From: Chitinolyticbacter albus
Lineage (GTDB): Bacteria > Pseudomonadota > Gammaproteobacteria > Burkholderiales > Chitinibacteraceae
Assembly: GCF_024437655.1 (NCBI RefSeq)
Contig: NZ_JANBVF010000021.1
Span: 1-64,000 of the forward strand
Reading direction: 5' to 3'
DNA length: 64,000 bases
Positions 1 to 9,199 of the stretch are shown in pieces; position 1 is the first letter of the stretch; each line of letters begins with the position of its first letter. The notes under the pieces are model-generated. The model did not search any database. It was given only the letters and a program-made list of their open reading frames with translations, and was not told the origin of the DNA. Position numbers and translations under genes: made by a program.

Positions 1-1131
1 GCCGGCGGCATTCAGCGACACCAGCATCGGCATTGGCTGCTGGCAGCGGGCACAGCACGGCAGCGGCTCCGGGTGAACCCAGCGCGGATAGCCGCCAAGC
101 TGATCGATGCCCTCCCCTGCTTCGGCGACGCCGGCAAGGCCATGCGGCGGTAGCGCGCTGAACGCCAGCGTAGCGGCAGGATAGACAGCGGGCGCCGCCC
201 CACCCGGCGCCGTCGGTGTCATCAGGCCTTGCCAGCCTTCGCCGGTGTATTGCATGTAAAGCGCATCGGGCTCGTAGGCCGTCTCGTACCAGAAGAAGGC
301 CGGATCGCAGTTCGCGCGCAAGATTAAGGGCAACTGTGTTCGCTGCAAGCGCAGCACGCACTGCGCCGGCGTGCCGGTAATCGGACAGACCGGCACCTCA
401 CCCGCATCAGTGGCGCCAACGGCATGAGGGGTGGCGCCAACGGCATGAGGGGTGGCGCCAACGGGCTGCAGGTGCGCCCGCCAGCCAGCGCCCAGCGCAC
501 TGGGACGGCGGCTGGCCGGAACCAGCCCGGCCTGCTCCAGCAACATCTGCATCAGCTCGGTCCCCGCCAGCTCGGTGAGCCCCAGCAGCGCCTCGACGGC
601 GGCATTGCTGCGGATCTGCGCCAGCTGGAACAGCGCGCCGACGTCATGGCGCTGCCGGTAACGTTGCAGTCGTTCGGCCACCCAGGCGTCTGGCGCGCCT
701 GGCAGCACATTGACGACAATTTGCGGGTAGCGATCGAGCCACGACCGCATCACCTGTGGATGGAACAGCGCCAGCCTTGCCACCAGCGCCGCCGCACGCG
801 GATCGGCGATTCCATCCGCCCGTTCGGCCAACGTGGCAACGTCCGCGTCAGCTAGCCAGGGCGCCAGCTCGCGCAGCGCAGCCCACGGCACGGGTTCCGT
901 GGCCATCAAGTGTCGCGCGAGCTCCTGCTTGGCCACGATGCCGGCAGGCTGCTCGTCGACAAAACGGCACAGCAGCGTCTGCAAGGCCGGCTCACCGGCC
1001 CTTGCCGCCCACTCGCAGGCGGCGGCGACCGGATCGGCTTCGTCCAGCAACGCCTGAACGACGAGGGCCTCGGCGCGTTGCCGGTTGCCGTCGTGCAAGG
1101 AGGCGATGATGGCGTTCAGGGAGTCATGCAT
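1..1131 (-). CDS. DUF1963/YwqG-like protein with helical N-terminus (partial, runs off left edge)
   Basis: An open frame runs from ATG at 1131 to the left edge of the window with no stop (377 codons visible). The first ~230 residues look like a helical, HEAT-like Ala/Leu-rich region. From about residue 250 there is a second domain beginning CPITGTPAQC, and near the edge the stretch LGGYPRWVHPEPLPCCARCQ, which resembles the LGG.P.W......C..C segment of DUF1963/YwqG-like proteins. It starts 15 nt after the stop of the DUF4157 cargo gene, with GAGGATAAG upstream, so it is probably the next cistron. The role is unknown; a cargo chaperone, regulator or immunity-like function is only inferred from position. 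The C-terminus cannot be judged. Confidence 0.75.
   Translation of the reverse strand, partial: MHDSLNAIIASLHDGNRQRAEALVVQALLDEADPVAAACEWAARAGEPALQTLLCRFVDEQPAGIVAKQELARHLMATEPVPWAALRELAPWLADADVATLAERADGIADPRAAALVARLALFHPQVMRSWLDRYPQIVVNVLPGAPDAWVAERLQRYRQRHDVGALFQLAQIRSNAAVEALLGLTELAGTELMQMLLEQAGLVPASRRPSALGAGWRAHLQPVGATPHAVGATPHAVGATDAGEVPVCPITGTPAQCVLRLQRTQLPLILRANCDPAFFWYETAYEPDALYMQYTGEGWQGLMTPTAPGGAAPAVYPAATLAFSALPPHGLAGVAEAGEGIDQLGGYPRWVHPEPLPCCARCQQPMPMLVSLNAAG
411..464. repeat. 21-bp tandem repeat inside coding sequence
   Basis: The 12-mer tggcgccaacgg occurs at 411, 432 and 453, giving two complete 21-bp units and a partial third. On the minus strand it encodes VGATPHA twice followed by VGAT, in the linker between the helical part and the Cys-containing domain of the leftmost gene. 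The unit is a multiple of three, so slippage would change linker length but not frame. Confidence 0.9.
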
Positions 1132-1145
1132 ATCGGGTCTTATCC

Positions 1146-4100
1146 TCACGGGCCTGCGGCCAGCCGCAGGTAACGGTTCAGCATGGCATCGATCGAGGCG
1201 TCCGCCGCGAATACTCCGCGCCGTACGTTCTCCTGGTAGGCGCGCAAATAAGCGCCGACGATATCCGGCCGCCGAACGCCCTGGGCATGCAGACCTCCCA
1301 GAATGGCTTCGGCATCGCGCCGGAAGGCGCCAACCAGATCGGCGGCGTCACCCGCGATCTGGCTGGCGGTATTGCGCCCGCCGTAGGTGCGGCTCAAGAG
1401 TTTGTGCAGGTCTTCGGTCAGCGTCACCGTTACGCCCAGGTCGCGCGCCTCACGCGCCAGCGCCTCGAATTCGGTCGTCGTCAGCGCGCGCCCCAGCGTT
1501 CTTTCGCGCTCGGCGATCTTGGCCAGCAGGATGGCTGCGCGCGATGGGATATGGTCGCCGGTCAACAGGTCGCGGACGATGCCACGCCCCTTGGACGTGG
1601 TGATCAGGTATTCGGCCACTTCGAACAAGCGGATCGGCCCGGTCTGGGTCTGGCCACCGTGCGCCAGTGCGCGCAATTGGTCGTCGGTGAGGAAAATGGC
1701 GTCGTGCGCCGCCTCATCCACTTCTTCGATGCGCATTCCCGCGATGCGCCTCCAAGGGTTGATCAGCACCTCAATGAAGAACCAGCGGCCCTCACGCACG
1801 ATGCGCATACCGCGGATCTCGTTGAAGAAGCCGCGTATGCGCTCGATCAGGTCGCTGATGCGGCGCACGCCGCGGGCAAAGCCATCGCCTATGGCGTCGA
1901 GCACGATGCGGCCATTGCGCAGCACCACGCGCCCAAAGCGCCGCACGCCGCCGACGGCCGCCTCGTCACCAGCGCTGACCGCGCGCGCGCCGGCATGGGC
2001 CGCGTCATCGGTGGCACCGCTGGCCGAGCGCCCGGTGCCGCGCGCGGCATCGTCTGCGGCCGCGGCGCCGGTGCGACCTTCCGCCGCCGCTGCCCGCGCC
2101 GCATCGTCGGCGCTGCGCTCGGCCCCGGCCACAGCGCGGGCGGTGCCACGGGCCGCATCGTCGCTGCCGCGTGCCGCCGCGCCCGCCACCCTGGCCGTAT
2201 CCTCGGCGCCTTCGGCCACCGCGCGGGCGCCGGCGCGGGCGCCGCCCTTGGCGCCGGAGCCCAGCACCGCGCGTATCGCCCGTCCACCCAGCTCGAACAG
2301 CAGCAAAAAGATCAGCTCGACCGCGGCCACCGCCAGGCCACGTGCCAGCGCCATTGCCGCGCCGGCGGCATCGTCGGAGAAGGCCTTGGCGACGAACTCG
2401 CCGACGTAATACGCCACGCGCACGGCGGCGACGCCGATCATGATGGTGCCAACCACTTCCATGATCTCGACGATCACGCCCAGCGCCGCGCCCTCGGTCA
2501 GCAGGATCACCGCCAGGAGCGCGATGGCGGCAATGATGATGGCGGGCACCAGCCAGTGCTTGTTGCAATCGAACCAGTGACCCAGGCCCTTGCGCATCAT
2601 GGCCCACATGTAGCGCGCCCGCTGGCCGCGGGTCAGCGGGCCGATACGCTCGGACTCGGGCACCACGGCCGGGGCGGCCGGCGCCGCGGCCGGCGCTTCG
2701 CCGCACGGTGTCTTGAATGGCTGGTCCATCATCTGCTGCAGCAAGGCTTCGGTGTCCTCGACTTCGCCCTCGGCCCCGCTCCCTGCGCCTTCGCCGGTCG
2801 GTGCAGCGGCGAGCCCCTCGCGCAGCGCATCCCAGCCGCCCTCGCCGTCGCTGAACAGTTCGCGCGATGCGCCGTCGGCCAGCGCCAGCTCCTCCATCAG
2901 CGAGCTTTCCATGGACGAGTAGCTGAAACGGGCGCTGATCTGCTCGGGCGCGAGCCCGGCCTGGCGCAGCAGCGCGCTATCCGGATCGGCGCCGACGGCG
3001 CTGATCGCCGAGGTGGCAGAAGCGGATGGCGCACCCTCCCCGGCACCGCCGGGCGCGCCACGCTCGAACGCCAGCGGCGTAGTCAGGTTGATGCCGATCA
3101 GCTCTTCCTCGAACTGGCCTTCGAAATGATCGGGCACCTGGCGCGCAGCGTTGACGAGGGTGATCACCCAGGTGAAGTCCTCGCCGGTCATGAAGCGCGC
3201 CACCTTGTTGGACATCGCGATCTTCTCGTCGCTGGGCAAGGCCAGCGACCGGTTGAGCACATCGATCAGCTGCGCCTTGGCCAGGGGCCAGGCCTCGCCC
3301 AGAGCCTCGAAGTCGGGCAGCGCCTCGATCAGCGTGATCATCAGGCCAATGGCGAAATCGATGATGGCCGGCTTGAAGCATTCGGGCAGCGCGCGCCAGG
3401 CCCAACCGGCGATCACCACATAGAGCAGGAAGGGATTGACCGGGAACAGCAAAATGGCGGCACCGAGCACGATGAGGGGCTGCAGCTCGCCCAGCACCGC
3501 CGCGCACTTGGCGCCGATCTCCTGCAGGTAGCCGACGAAATCGTTCTGGATCCAGGCGATGGCATCGTTGATGCCGGTCGCCACCGTATCGAATGCGGTG
3601 GCCAATGCCGCCAGCAGCGGCGCGCCACCCAATGCCTCGATCAAGCTGGTGATGCCGTCGATCGCCGTCTGCGCCATCGACGACAGCATGGACCCCGCCG
3701 TCGCCATCGCCGCCGAGAGATAGGACAAGCCACCTTGCAGCATCGGGTACAGCGTGCTGCTGAGGAATTCGCGAGCGCTGACGAGGATGGCGATGTCGTT
3801 CCAGTGCTCGATCAGATAGCTGATCCCCTGGTAGGCCAGCGGCACGCCGACCGCGACGATCACCACCGGCGCAGCCGGCGTGAACAGCAACGCAACGCCA
3901 ACCGCCGCCAGGATTTCGGTCTTGTACGGTTCGATCTCGGCGACGATGTCGTCCCAGATATCGGTGAGGAATCCGGTCACCGTACCGAGCACGCTGGCCG
4001 CCGAATCCCAGACCAGATCGAAACCGGCGGCGTAGCTCTCCCACAGCTCGCCGAAGGTGGTGACGATGGGCGAAACCAGCTCCCACGCCGCATCGGCCGT

Positions 4101-5264
4101 CTCGCTGACGAAGGTCCAGGCGGCGCCAGCCACCTTCTTGACCGCTTCGAGCGCCGGTTTGCCGAACTGGGTCCACAGGTCGCCGAAGAAACCGGCGATG
4201 TCACCGATCACGCCGGAAACATCGTCGAAGATGGGCCCGAGCAAGCGGTTGATGAAAGCGCCGATGCGGCTCGCCAACGCGAACAGCGAGCCGCAGTCGC
4301 CGCCAGCCACGTCGGCGGCGATGTCCTTGGCGCCCGCCACCATCTCGGGAAACAGCGATTGCAGCGTTGCCAGCAGGCCGTCGCTGCGGATGCGCTCGCC
4401 CAGGCCGCCAAACGAGGCATCGAGCGCGCTGAGCACATGTTCGCGGATCTGCTCGGCGATGCTGCCGTTCAGCAGCGCCAGCACCAGCGGCGCGTGCTGC
4501 TGCAAATAGTCGACCAGCGCCTGCTGCGCGGCGGCAAGCGCCTCGCTCGCCTCACCCGCCACATAGTCGACGCCTTCGCCGACCAGCTCGCGCGCCGGGG
4601 CCGTGGTTTCATCCACCCAGTTCACGCCCGCGTTGAATCCCGCGCCGATATCGTCGGCCAGATCACGCTGGACGACAGCGGGGGACGAGCCCCCTTGCTG
4701 CACGACGTGGGTCAGCTCGTGCGCCAGCAGGTGATCGCCCGCCGGTGTGCCCGGTGCGTATTCGCCGGTGCGGAAATACACGTCGCTGCCGATGGTGAAG
4801 GCACGCGCGCCGATGCCCTCGGCCAGCCGGTCGGCCTCGCCGTCGTGATGGATGCGCACCCCGGCGAAATCGTGGCCGAAGCGGCCCGACATGCGCCGCA
4901 ACGCGGGCGTGGCGAGCGGTGCCCCGCCGCCCGCCGGCAGCACCAACTCGCCACCCGGCGGGCCGGCGCCAGCGCGCTGCGCCACCTCCTCGCACGCGCA
5001 ACTAGCCTGGGCACAATGATCATCCAGTGGCGTGATGCGCGGTGGCGAGCGGTTCGGGGCGGATGCCCCACTCGTCACCTCGTCGGCAACTCGCTCGGCC
5101 TCGCGTTCGTGCGGCGTGTCGGGCGCGCCAACGGCCACGGCCGCCATGGCGTAGGACTGCCAGTTCGCGCTGTCCGAGCGCTTTTGCTCGCAAGTTGCAC
5201 ATGCACGCTGCACCCGAGGCGCCGAACGGCGCTCCGGGGCAGCGGTGGCATGGGCGGCGGGCAT
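1146..5264 (-). CDS. DUF4157-containing eCIS cargo / polymorphic toxin, 1372 aa
   Basis: Likely payload of the injection system. The N-terminal part has a CATC motif (residues 22-25), a VGAPDTPHEREAERVADEV segment, and the DUF4157 metallopeptidase-like signature HELTH at 182-186 with R.FG.DF..VR.H before it, as is typical of eCIS-associated cargo. The middle is long and helical, with hydrophobic stretches, one around IIIAAIALLAVILL, and then an Ala-rich low-complexity region repeating DDAARG. The C-terminal ~140 residues begin GDHIPS (D1237, H1238) and carry a second conserved-looking H1287 in LHKLLSRTYGGRN, suggesting an HNH-like nuclease toxin; this last step is inference. It starts 10 nt after the previous stop. 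Its position at the distal end of the eCIS operon fits a cargo gene. Confidence 0.85.
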   Translation of the reverse strand: MPAAHATAAPERRSAPRVQRACATCEQKRSDSANWQSYAMAAVAVGAPDTPHEREAERVADEVTSGASAPNRSPPRITPLDDHCAQASCACEEVAQRAGAGPPGGELVLPAGGGAPLATPALRRMSGRFGHDFAGVRIHHDGEADRLAEGIGARAFTIGSDVYFRTGEYAPGTPAGDHLLAHELTHVVQQGGSSPAVVQRDLADDIGAGFNAGVNWVDETTAPARELVGEGVDYVAGEASEALAAAQQALVDYLQQHAPLVLALLNGSIAEQIREHVLSALDASFGGLGERIRSDGLLATLQSLFPEMVAGAKDIAADVAGGDCGSLFALASRIGAFINRLLGPIFDDVSGVIGDIAGFFGDLWTQFGKPALEAVKKVAGAAWTFVSETADAAWELVSPIVTTFGELWESYAAGFDLVWDSAASVLGTVTGFLTDIWDDIVAEIEPYKTEILAAVGVALLFTPAAPVVIVAVGVPLAYQGISYLIEHWNDIAILVSAREFLSSTLYPMLQGGLSYLSAAMATAGSMLSSMAQTAIDGITSLIEALGGAPLLAALATAFDTVATGINDAIAWIQNDFVGYLQEIGAKCAAVLGELQPLIVLGAAILLFPVNPFLLYVVIAGWAWRALPECFKPAIIDFAIGLMITLIEALPDFEALGEAWPLAKAQLIDVLNRSLALPSDEKIAMSNKVARFMTGEDFTWVITLVNAARQVPDHFEGQFEEELIGINLTTPLAFERGAPGGAGEGAPSASATSAISAVGADPDSALLRQAGLAPEQISARFSYSSMESSLMEELALADGASRELFSDGEGGWDALREGLAAAPTGEGAGSGAEGEVEDTEALLQQMMDQPFKTPCGEAPAAAPAAPAVVPESERIGPLTRGQRARYMWAMMRKGLGHWFDCNKHWLVPAIIIAAIALLAVILLTEGAALGVIVEIMEVVGTIMIGVAAVRVAYYVGEFVAKAFSDDAAGAAMALARGLAVAAVELIFLLLFELGGRAIRAVLGSGAKGGARAGARAVAEGAEDTARVAGAAARGSDDAARGTARAVAGAERSADDAARAAAAEGRTGAAAADDAARGTGRSASGATDDAAHAGARAVSAGDEAAVGGVRRFGRVVLRNGRIVLDAIGDGFARGVRRISDLIERIRGFFNEIRGMRIVREGRWFFIEVLINPWRRIAGMRIEEVDEAAHDAIFLTDDQLRALAHGGQTQTGPIRLFEVAEYLITTSKGRGIVRDLLTGDHIPSRAAILLAKIAERERTLGRALTTTEFEALAREARDLGVTVTLTEDLHKLLSRTYGGRNTASQIAGDAADLVGAFRRDAEAILGGLHAQGVRRPDIVGAYLRAYQENVRRGVFAADASIDAMLNRYLRLAAGP

Positions 5265-5274
5265 GGCACCACAC

Positions 5275-8200
5275 TCAGGTGAAATCGATCGGCGAGAAGA
5301 AGATCACTGCCTGGTAGTCCTCCGGCTTCTCGTTGATGTTCTGCAGCTCGGCATATTCAGCCGTGGGCAGCACATCACTCCTCAGCTTCCATGAGCGCAC
5401 CGGATCGATGCGGACATTGGCGGCCTGCAGTTCGCTGTCGGCCATCTGCTTCGCCAGCGGCAACTGGCTTTGCGCATGCACATACACTGTGGCCACCTCG
5501 GATTTGAGGTTCACCATCAGCTGTCGCAGATCGTTGTCGAGCTGGCTGGCCGATTGCGGCGTGCCGCCATTCCAGGTCTCGACGCGCTTTTCGCTGTCGG
5601 CGTTCAGAAAATGATGGCCAGCACCGTAGTCAACAGCCCGCACCAGCAGTACCTGGCCACTGGCGACCAGCTCGCGTACCAGCACAGCCACGCTACGGCA
5701 CTGCGCAACCTGGGCCGCGGCGGGGTCGTGCGTGGCTTCCACCGGGTTGTCGCCACCACGCAGTTCGTTGATCACTTCGTTGGCATCGGCGATCACCGCG
5801 CTGCGTTCCGCCTCCTCGGCATGGAACACCAGCGAGAAGTGCGGATTGGTATCCGGGTTGTTCCATGCGGCAACCACGGCCGTGGCGCTGGCCGGGGTCA
5901 GTTCGCCGTCACTGTCGAACTCGGCGTGGGTAGGGCCGCTGGCCTGGCTTTGCGCCAGAGCGGCGGCGAGGCCTGCCGCATCGTAGACGCGCTTGAACGC
6001 TTCGTAGTTGGCCGTACCGTCGATGATGTAGACATCCTGGCAGGCTGGCTTGACCTGCTGCGTGATCAGGAAGGTGGCACCGTCGAGCCCCGATAGGCCC
6101 AGCGCCGGCAGCACTGCCAGCACCACGTTGTCGATGGCATTGTCGGGCGCGCCGGTCAGCGCCAGTTCCAGACTGGCCAGACGGGCCTTGGCCAGTACTT
6201 CGCCTTCGGCCTGCGCCGCGCCCTGCGAGCCGATGCCGCCAAAACGCACGCGGTTGCCCGGCTGCGCGGCGGCCCAATCGGCCAACAGTTCGGTCACCGG
6301 CGTGGCGATGCTGGAGCGACCGCCCTCGAATTCGACCACCGCCACCGGCGCAAAACCGAGCTTGGTGATGCGTGCGGCGTCGCCCGACAGTACGGCGGCA
6401 CGCGCCGTCTGCAGATTTTTCTCGCTACTGACCTTGAGGTGGAACAGTTGGTAGCGGCGGGCGTCGACGCGCGGCACCACCGCATCGATGCCGCATTGCC
6501 GGGTGCGGCGGCGATGGAACAGCACCCAGTCACGCTTGGCGAGCACGGTCAGTAACTCGCCACTGGGTGGCGGCGCGCCAAAGAGGTCGGCGAGCGCATC
6601 GGCGGCAAAAGTCGGCGAGCCCTCGCGCGTCGCCAGCACCTGGATTGCGGTCTCGGACGCCACGCGCAGCGGATTGCCGGGGCTGAGCACATTGTCGTCG
6701 CGCACCAGCGAGGCACCCAGTAGACTCTGGTCCTCCGCGCCATCGTCGCCACGCGTGGTAAAGGCGATCTTCAGGCTGGCCGCGGCCGGCTGGTCGCGCC
6801 ACAACGCCGTCACCCGCACGCTGGACAGCTCGAACAGCTCCTCACCGACATTGGCGCCCGCCAAATCGACATGCACCCCTATCCGACCACCGTCGCTGGT
6901 CGCGGTCTGGGTCAGCGCCACCGGCACCGATAGCGGAATGATGCGCCGCGCGCCGGAGGTGCCGGCAAAGTTGCCGGACACAGTGGCCGAGCCATTGAAG
7001 GTGGCACGCACCGATACGCCGTTGTTGCGCACGGTGCGTTGCTCGACGGTCAGCCGGCCCGTGAGTTCCACATCGAGAAACTGACCGGCGCCATCACCCG
7101 GAATCAGCATGGTGATATCGAGCGAGACCACGACCACGCTGCCTTCGGGCGCGGCGAAGGGATCGCTCGCCGCACCGGCCGAGACCCACAGCGCCACATG
7201 GTCGACCGATTCGTCGGCGAGGCCCTCGTAACGGATGGCACCCGCCTTCTTGCCGGACTCTGCCCGCTTGGCCGACTGGGCGGCGCGCACCAGTTCAGCC
7301 TCGCTGCGCATCCGTGCGTAATTCATGGCAATGCCGGCCGTGCTATCGGCAGCAGCATCCTTCTTGGCGGTGGACTTGTTGCGGGCTCCCTTGACTGCGT
7401 CCGCCTCGGTCTCCTCGATCGGCTGGTTGCGCGCAATCGCCCTGAGGGTGTACCACGCTGCCTGCTCCATGGTGTTGGTGTTTGCCTTGGCCCAATCGCG
7501 CGCCTCGGCGATCGCCTTGCGCTTGCTGGCCATTTCCATCATGCCGGCGAAATGGAACGCCAGGCTGCCGTCGCCCTCTTGCGCGCTGCGCCCGGCCCCC
7601 GCCAGCACATCCTGCTCATAGGTCTGCCGGTACAAGCCGGTTTCGAATTGCCGCACGCCATAGCGCGGCCCGTCGCCGATAATGACCACCTCGGGGTTAT
7701 CGTTCCCGCCCCGCACCCGCACCGCCCAACCGATGCCCTTGCTGGCCTGGGCACCGACAATCTCGCCATCGGGCACCAGGATGTCGACCTCGTCCTTGTG
7801 CTGCGGGTCATCGAGCCCGCGGGTGAGCGAGATGCGCTCCATGTGCTGCGCTTCCTGCCACGATTCGGCCACGTAATCGGGCCGGACCACGCAAAAGCGC
7901 AGGTCGACGCCATCGCCCAGCAAGGCGCGTACCTGCTGGTTCACGCTGAGCGTACTGCCAGCCACCACCGGCAGGTAACCGGCGCTGGGCAGCTCGACGA
8001 TGCCACCATTGATCAGCACCCGGTCGGTGGCGGTGAGCTTCACCTGCTGCTTGGCCAGTTGCAGCTTGCCGACGAGATCGGCGATCTGGCTGTGGCCGCC
8101 GACAAAGCGCATTTTCTGGTCGGTGAAGCTGCGCGCGGTCTCGGTGTAGTAGCGCTGCAGCTCGACCATCACATCACTGGCCTCGACCACCAGCCGGCGC

Positions 8201-9189
8201 ATCCGGTTGCACGGATCATCATCGTCGCCTGGCGTGGGCCCATGTTCGAGCACATGCACCAGCTGGCACTGGAATTGCAGCACCTGCGCCAGGAACACGT
8301 CCCACGGCCGCATCATCATCTGCCACTGCCAGTAGCGCTTGGGGTGACCATCGACGTGTTCGCGCCGCGCGATCCAGCCGTCGAGGAACTGCACGTTGCC
8401 ACCGGAATACGCGAGCACCCCCAGCGGCACGAAGTTGCCCGATGCCGCGAGCGCGCCGCGGCACCAGACCGACGATTCGAGCAGCGCCGCACTCATGATC
8501 TTGCCGTAGCGCGCCTGCTCATCGGCGTAGTAGCTCGACGCCACACGCGAGCGCAGGTGCTCGGCGGTGAATTGCACCGCGCTGCTGGTTGGCAAGGGCG
8601 TGGCAAGGTTGAGCGGCAATGCCAGTAGCACCACGCCTTCGCGCCGCGCATCGAAATCGGCGCTCTGCGCGCACGCCGATTCGCACGCCTTGCCCCAGAC
8701 CTCGGCCCGGCCGCACAGTGCCTCGGCGTGAACGATACCGATCAGGTAGAGCGTGCTTCCGGCGACCGGCGTCGCGGTCGGCGCGCTGACTGCAGGCTCG
8801 CACGCGCCGAAATGGCCATCGCCCCCCGCTGTGGCCGGCGCATTGGCCTGTCCTTGCGAGCGCGCGATCAGGTCGGCGATGCCGACCTCGGCCGCGTCGG
8901 GGAGCAGCAGCACGCGCCCCTCGTTGTCGATGGCCAGACCCGATGACAGCTGCAGGCGCCCGCCCGACAAGGTGGAGAGGTTGAAGCCATGCACCACGCC
9001 GGCGCCACTGGCGCGGTTGCTCTCTCGCACCAGCGCGCGCAGGTAATCCTGCTCGCGGGTCAGGTCCTCGGCGCCGAGGTAGCGGCCGTCGAAGTAGTTG
9101 ATGCGGGTCAGGTCGGTATGCTCGGGAATCAGCGTGATCCCACGATTGGTGCCGACGAGGACGAGGGTGGAGGTTTGATTGGTCGCCAT
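5275..9189 (-). CDS. Large eCIS accessory/fibre-like protein, 1304 aa
   Basis: Start chosen at ATG 9189, preceded by GAGGGCATAGCG; sequence upstream of this is the end of the previous gene. Residues ~25-100 contain RINYFDGRYLGAEDLTREQ and later GLAIDNEGRVLLLP, a module shared with the next gene upstream (9200-10465) and seen in other eCIS-linked proteins. The rest is long, largely beta/helix mixed and unrecognised. Around residues 947-1010 the pattern VEFEGG...I....L..W....PG.RV...G..S....A...LA..R faintly resembles an OmpA-like fold. The protein ends in AVIFFSPIDFT. A tail-fibre, surface-exposed collar or cargo-loading role is possible, but no function can be assigned. Eleven nt separate it from the neighbour on each side, consistent with one transcript. 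Confidence 0.7.
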   Translation of the reverse strand: MATNQTSTLVLVGTNRGITLIPEHTDLTRINYFDGRYLGAEDLTREQDYLRALVRESNRASGAGVVHGFNLSTLSGGRLQLSSGLAIDNEGRVLLLPDAAEVGIADLIARSQGQANAPATAGGDGHFGACEPAVSAPTATPVAGSTLYLIGIVHAEALCGRAEVWGKACESACAQSADFDARREGVVLLALPLNLATPLPTSSAVQFTAEHLRSRVASSYYADEQARYGKIMSAALLESSVWCRGALAASGNFVPLGVLAYSGGNVQFLDGWIARREHVDGHPKRYWQWQMMMRPWDVFLAQVLQFQCQLVHVLEHGPTPGDDDDPCNRMRRLVVEASDVMVELQRYYTETARSFTDQKMRFVGGHSQIADLVGKLQLAKQQVKLTATDRVLINGGIVELPSAGYLPVVAGSTLSVNQQVRALLGDGVDLRFCVVRPDYVAESWQEAQHMERISLTRGLDDPQHKDEVDILVPDGEIVGAQASKGIGWAVRVRGGNDNPEVVIIGDGPRYGVRQFETGLYRQTYEQDVLAGAGRSAQEGDGSLAFHFAGMMEMASKRKAIAEARDWAKANTNTMEQAAWYTLRAIARNQPIEETEADAVKGARNKSTAKKDAAADSTAGIAMNYARMRSEAELVRAAQSAKRAESGKKAGAIRYEGLADESVDHVALWVSAGAASDPFAAPEGSVVVVSLDITMLIPGDGAGQFLDVELTGRLTVEQRTVRNNGVSVRATFNGSATVSGNFAGTSGARRIIPLSVPVALTQTATSDGGRIGVHVDLAGANVGEELFELSSVRVTALWRDQPAAASLKIAFTTRGDDGAEDQSLLGASLVRDDNVLSPGNPLRVASETAIQVLATREGSPTFAADALADLFGAPPPSGELLTVLAKRDWVLFHRRRTRQCGIDAVVPRVDARRYQLFHLKVSSEKNLQTARAAVLSGDAARITKLGFAPVAVVEFEGGRSSIATPVTELLADWAAAQPGNRVRFGGIGSQGAAQAEGEVLAKARLASLELALTGAPDNAIDNVVLAVLPALGLSGLDGATFLITQQVKPACQDVYIIDGTANYEAFKRVYDAAGLAAALAQSQASGPTHAEFDSDGELTPASATAVVAAWNNPDTNPHFSLVFHAEEAERSAVIADANEVINELRGGDNPVEATHDPAAAQVAQCRSVAVLVRELVASGQVLLVRAVDYGAGHHFLNADSEKRVETWNGGTPQSASQLDNDLRQLMVNLKSEVATVYVHAQSQLPLAKQMADSELQAANVRIDPVRSWKLRSDVLPTAEYAELQNINEKPEDYQAVIFFSPIDFT

Positions 9190-9199
9190 CGCTATGCCC

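Noticed and set aside
1287-5282. Very long plus-strand open frame opposite the DUF4157 gene (and similar ones at 10468-12339, 15395-17623, 20179-22056, 28950-30869)
   Set aside because: These are antisense shadows caused by high GC at third codon positions; products are Arg/His/Gly-rich without any domain, while the minus-strand frames have clear families.
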